Positions 33,150 to 36,097 of a DNA stretch of 36,097 bases are shown here, piece by piece. The stretch spans positions 1 to 36,097 of the forward strand of contig JADGQW010000006.1 of the NCBI GenBank assembly GCA_017881505.1, in the 5' to 3' direction. A program made the translations under genes and the position numbers. The notes under the pieces are model-generated. The model worked only from the letters and a program-made list of their open reading frames with translations, was not told the DNA's origin and did no database searches. Every line of letters begins with the position of its first letter. The first letter of the stretch is position 1. The stretch comes from Gemmatimonadales bacterium (lineage in GTDB: Bacteria; Gemmatimonadota; Gemmatimonadetes; Gemmatimonadales; JACORV01).

Positions 33150-36097
33150 ATGCTGCGGCGCATCATCGAGTGGTCCACCCGCAACCGCTTCCTCGTGGGG
33201 CTCGCCGTGGTGTTCGTGGCGGGCGCCGGCGTCTGGGCCATCCGGACGATCCCCCTCGAGGCGCTGCCCGACCTCACCGACGTGCAGGTGATCGTCCAGA
33301 CCGACTTCGCCGAGCAGGCCCCGCAGATCGTCGAGGACCAGGTCACCTACCCGATCACGACCCAGATGCTGAAGGTGCCGGGCGCCACGACCGTGCGCGG
33401 CTATTCCTTCTTTGGCATGAGCCTGGTGTACGTGATCTTCGCGGACGGGACCGATCTCTACTGGGCGCGCTCGCGGGTGATCGAGTCCCTGAACGGCCTG
33501 CGTGGCCGCCTCCCGGCGGCGGCGAACCCCACCCTCGGTCCCGACGCGACGGGGCTCGGCTGGGTGTACGAATACGTCCTCACCAGCGACCGGCACTCCC
33601 TCTCCGAGCTGCGCGCCATCCAGGACTGGTACCTCCGGTACGCCCTGACGTCGGTGTCCGGCGTCTCCGAGGTGGCCTCGGTCGGCGGCTACGAGAAGCA
33701 GTACCAGGTGGAAGTGGACCCGGTGCGGCTCCAGGCGTTCGGCATCCCCATCACCCGGGTGATGGACGCGGTGCAGGGCGGGAACACGGAGACCGGGGCG
33801 CGGGTGCTCGAGGTCGCCGGCCGCGAGTACATGATCCGCGCCCTGGGCTACGCGCAGGGGATCCCCGACCTGGAGAACGCGGTCGTGGGGACGACGGCGT
33901 CGGGCACGCCGGTGCGGGTGCGGGACGTGGCGCGCGTCGCGATCGGCCCCGACATCCGCCGGGGCGCCGCCGACCTGAACGGCAAGGGCGAGGCGGTGGG
34001 CGGGATCGTCGTGATGCGCTTCGGCGAGAACGCGCTCACGACCATCGAGCGGGTGAAGGCGCGCCTCGCCGAGGTGCAGCGCGGCCTGCCGGCGGGCGTG
34101 AAGGTGGTGCCCGTCTACGACCGCTCCGACCTGATCCACCGCGCCATCACGACCCTGCGGGAGAAGCTCACCGAGGAGTCGGTGGTCGTGGCGGCCGTCT
34201 GCGCCCTCTTCCTCCTCCACTTCAGCTCCGCGTTCGTGGCGATCCTCACGCTGCCCCTGGGCGTGATGATGAGCCTGCTGGTGATGCGGTGGATGGGCCT
34301 CTCGGCCGACATCATGAGCCTGGGCGGCATCGCCATCGCCATCGGCGCGATGATCGACGCCGCCATCGTGATGATCGAGAACCTCCACAAGCACCTGGAG
34401 CGGGCCGGCGGCTCCGAGAACGTGACGGGCGAACGGCGCTGGGAGATCGTGCGCGAGGCGGCGGGGGAGGTCGGCCCGCCCCTCTTCTTCTCGCTCCTGG
34501 TGATCACGGTGTCCTTCCTGCCGGTCTTCACTCTCGAGGCGCAGGAGGGCCGGCTCTTCAAGCCCCTGGCGTACACCAAGACCTTCGCGATGGCGGCGTC
34601 GGCGATCCTCGCGGTGACCGTCGTGCCCGTCGCGATGGGGTGGTTCATCCGCGGCCGCATCCGGCCGGAGCGGGCGAACCCGGTCAACCGGGGGCTGCAG
34701 GCCCTCTACCGCCCGGTGCTGCTGCTGGTGCTCCGGCACCCGTGGAAGACCGTGGCCGCCTGCGCGCTTCTCCTCGCGGCGACGGTCGTGCCGGCCCTGC
34801 GCCTCGGGTCGGAGTTCATGCCGCCCCTCGACGAGGGCACCATCCTCTACATGCCGACCACCATCCCCGGCGCGTCCATCGGCGTGGCCCAGCGGGCGAT
34901 GCAGGTGCAGGACTCGATCCTCGCGGCCTTCCCCGAGGTGGCGAGCGTGTTCGGGAAGGTGGGCCGCGCGAACACGGCCACCGACCCGGCGCAGCTCGAC
35001 ATGATCGAGACGACGATCGTGCTGAAGCCGCAGAGCCAGTGGCGGGCGGGGATGACGCGCGAGCGGCTGGTGAGCGAGATGGACACCGCGGTGAAGACCG
35101 TCGGCTACGTGAACGCGTTCACCCAGCCGATCCGCGGCCGGATCGACATGCTGGCGACGGGGATCCGCACGCCCGTCGGGGTGAAGATCTTCGGCCCCGA
35201 CCTGGGGGAGCTGGAGCGCATCGGCAAGGAGATCGAGGCGGCGGTGGGGATGGTGCCGGGGACGCGGAGCGTCTTCGCCGAGCGGGCGGTGTCGGGGTCC
35301 TACCTCGACATCCAGGTGGACCGGGAGCAGGCGGCGCGCTACGGCGTCAACGTGGCGGATGTCCAGCGCACCGTCGCGGCGGCGATCGGCGGGATGGAGG
35401 TGACGACCACGGTCGAGGGCCGCCAGCGCTTCAGCGTCAACGTCCGCTACCCGCGCGACCTTCGCGACTCGCCCACCGCCCTGGGTCGCATCCTCATCCC
35501 GGTGTCGCTGGGCTCGGTGGGCGGCGCCGAGGGCCCCGGCGTGACGGCTCCGACAGCGGGAGGCGGGGGGATGGGCTCGGGCTCCGCCCCGGCCGCGAGC
35601 GCTGCGTCGTCCAGCGGCATGGGCTCAGGCCCGGGGCGGGTGGTCCAGATCCCGCTGGCGCAGCTCGCCACCATCCGGCTCGTGAACGCGCCGATGCAGG
35701 TCAAGACCGAGAACGCCTTCCTCACGGCGTGGGTCCAGATCGACATGACGAGCCGCGACCTGGGGAGCTACGTGCGCGACGCCAAGGCGGCCGTGAACTC
35801 GGCCGTCACCCTCCCGCCGGGCTACACGCTGACGTGGAGCGGGCAGTACGAGTACATGCAGCGGGCCACCGAGAAGCTCAAGGTGGTCATCCCGCTCACC
35901 CTCCTGATCATCGTGGTCTTGCTGTACCTCAACTTCGGGAACGTGCGCGACCTCTCGATCGTGCTGATGTCGCTCCCCTTCGCGCTGATCGGCGGCATCT
36001 GGTTCCTGTGGGCGCTCGACTACGAGCTCAGCGTCGCGGTGGCGGTCGGCTTCATCGCGCTCTTCGGCGTCGCGGCCGAGACGGGGGTGGTGATGCT
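33150..36097 (+). CDS. CusA-type heavy-metal RND efflux pump (3' end outside window)
   Basis: The frame is open to the last base, with 982 codons visible of an expected roughly 1,080. The first helix follows MLRRIIEWSTRNRF; TM4 reads GGIAIAIGAMIDAAIVMIEN, with Asp403 at the place of E. coli CusA Asp405 (proton relay). This TM4 wording is that of Cu(I)/Ag(I) pumps rather than CzcA. Met568 (LYMPTT), Met618 (LDMIETT) and Met667 (IDMLATG) match the E. coli triad 573/623/672 with a constant offset of five, a strong sign of copper/silver specificity. A Gly/Ser/Ala-rich insertion of about 48 residues (about 785-832) lies in the periplasmic part. It completes the tripartite system with the two preceding genes. 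Confidence 0.95.
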   Translation, partial: MLRRIIEWSTRNRFLVGLAVVFVAGAGVWAIRTIPLEALPDLTDVQVIVQTDFAEQAPQIVEDQVTYPITTQMLKVPGATTVRGYSFFGMSLVYVIFADGTDLYWARSRVIESLNGLRGRLPAAANPTLGPDATGLGWVYEYVLTSDRHSLSELRAIQDWYLRYALTSVSGVSEVASVGGYEKQYQVEVDPVRLQAFGIPITRVMDAVQGGNTETGARVLEVAGREYMIRALGYAQGIPDLENAVVGTTASGTPVRVRDVARVAIGPDIRRGAADLNGKGEAVGGIVVMRFGENALTTIERVKARLAEVQRGLPAGVKVVPVYDRSDLIHRAITTLREKLTEESVVVAAVCALFLLHFSSAFVAILTLPLGVMMSLLVMRWMGLSADIMSLGGIAIAIGAMIDAAIVMIENLHKHLERAGGSENVTGERRWEIVREAAGEVGPPLFFSLLVITVSFLPVFTLEAQEGRLFKPLAYTKTFAMAASAILAVTVVPVAMGWFIRGRIRPERANPVNRGLQALYRPVLLLVLRHPWKTVAACALLLAATVVPALRLGSEFMPPLDEGTILYMPTTIPGASIGVAQRAMQVQDSILAAFPEVASVFGKVGRANTATDPAQLDMIETTIVLKPQSQWRAGMTRERLVSEMDTAVKTVGYVNAFTQPIRGRIDMLATGIRTPVGVKIFGPDLGELERIGKEIEAAVGMVPGTRSVFAERAVSGSYLDIQVDREQAARYGVNVADVQRTVAAAIGGMEVTTTVEGRQRFSVNVRYPRDLRDSPTALGRILIPVSLGSVGGAEGPGVTAPTAGGGGMGSGSAPAASAASSSGMGSGPGRVVQIPLAQLATIRLVNAPMQVKTENAFLTAWVQIDMTSRDLGSYVRDAKAAVNSAVTLPPGYTLTWSGQYEYMQRATEKLKVVIPLTLLIIVVLLYLNFGNVRDLSIVLMSLPFALIGGIWFLWALDYELSVAVAVGFIALFGVAAETGVVM

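Noticed and set aside
30377-33346. Minus-strand open frame of 989 codons opposite the efflux genes
   Set aside because: Shadow of well-recognised channel, adaptor and pump genes; no motif of its own.

Overview
This is a very GC-rich, densely coded bacterial stretch, roughly 70% G+C by eye. The gene content suggests a diderm of the Gemmatimonadota or a close FCB relative. The clues are a GWxTD-domain TPR protein, a tricorn-like S41 protease with a signal peptide, Ser/Thr kinases with N-terminal zinc ribbons, a class II (B12-dependent) ribonucleotide reductase, and outer-membrane and lipoprotein signals. The assignment is inference; there is no rRNA or marker gene to confirm it. I see no tRNA, rRNA, CRISPR, transposon or prophage, and no gene-free gap over 300 bp.

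Layout. (1) 1-738: 3' part of a lipoprotein gene cut by the window edge. (2) 866-6100 (+): a tight peptidoglycan-recycling operon, murQ-anmK-nagZ plus a sodium:solute symporter. (3) 6185-11250 (-): a four-gene phospho-signalling operon encoding a zinc-ribbon/double-FHA protein, a Ser/Thr kinase, a PP2C phosphatase and an FHA protein whose far side is a trypsin-like protease. It is transcribed divergently from (4) 11376-18504 (+): a periplasmic N-acetylmuramoyl-L-alanine amidase, a peptidase/beta-propeller/outer-membrane-barrel protein, and a TPR/GWxTD protein. (5) 18570-21133 (+): a second zinc-ribbon Ser/Thr kinase with PEGA and TonB-C-like domains outside the membrane, overlapping a gamma-carbonic-anhydrase-family gene. 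(6) 21359-24477 (+): class II ribonucleotide reductase and a small NTF2-like lipoprotein. (7) 24622-27954 (-): tricorn-like protease. (8) 28025-36097 (+): OmpR-type regulator and histidine kinase, a two-helix membrane protein, then a TolC-like channel, a lipoprotein adaptor and a CusA-type pump cut by the right edge. The pump keeps the three methionines of the E. coli CusA copper/silver site.

How the parts fit. Much of the window concerns the cell envelope. The amidase releases wall fragments, and the murQ operon would import and degrade the anhydro-sugars. Two kinase modules link cytoplasmic phosphorylation to periplasmic domains, and two large secreted peptidase/propeller proteins act outside the cytoplasm.

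Non-coding signals. Several intergenic regions carry a TTGnnn / TAnnTTG promoter shape, in some cases almost touching the start codon. Three gene ends near 23.9-24.6 kb carry 7-nt-period repeats next to GC hairpins containing GGGGCCGG. A perfect 16-bp palindrome lies at the predicted transcription start of the second kinase gene.
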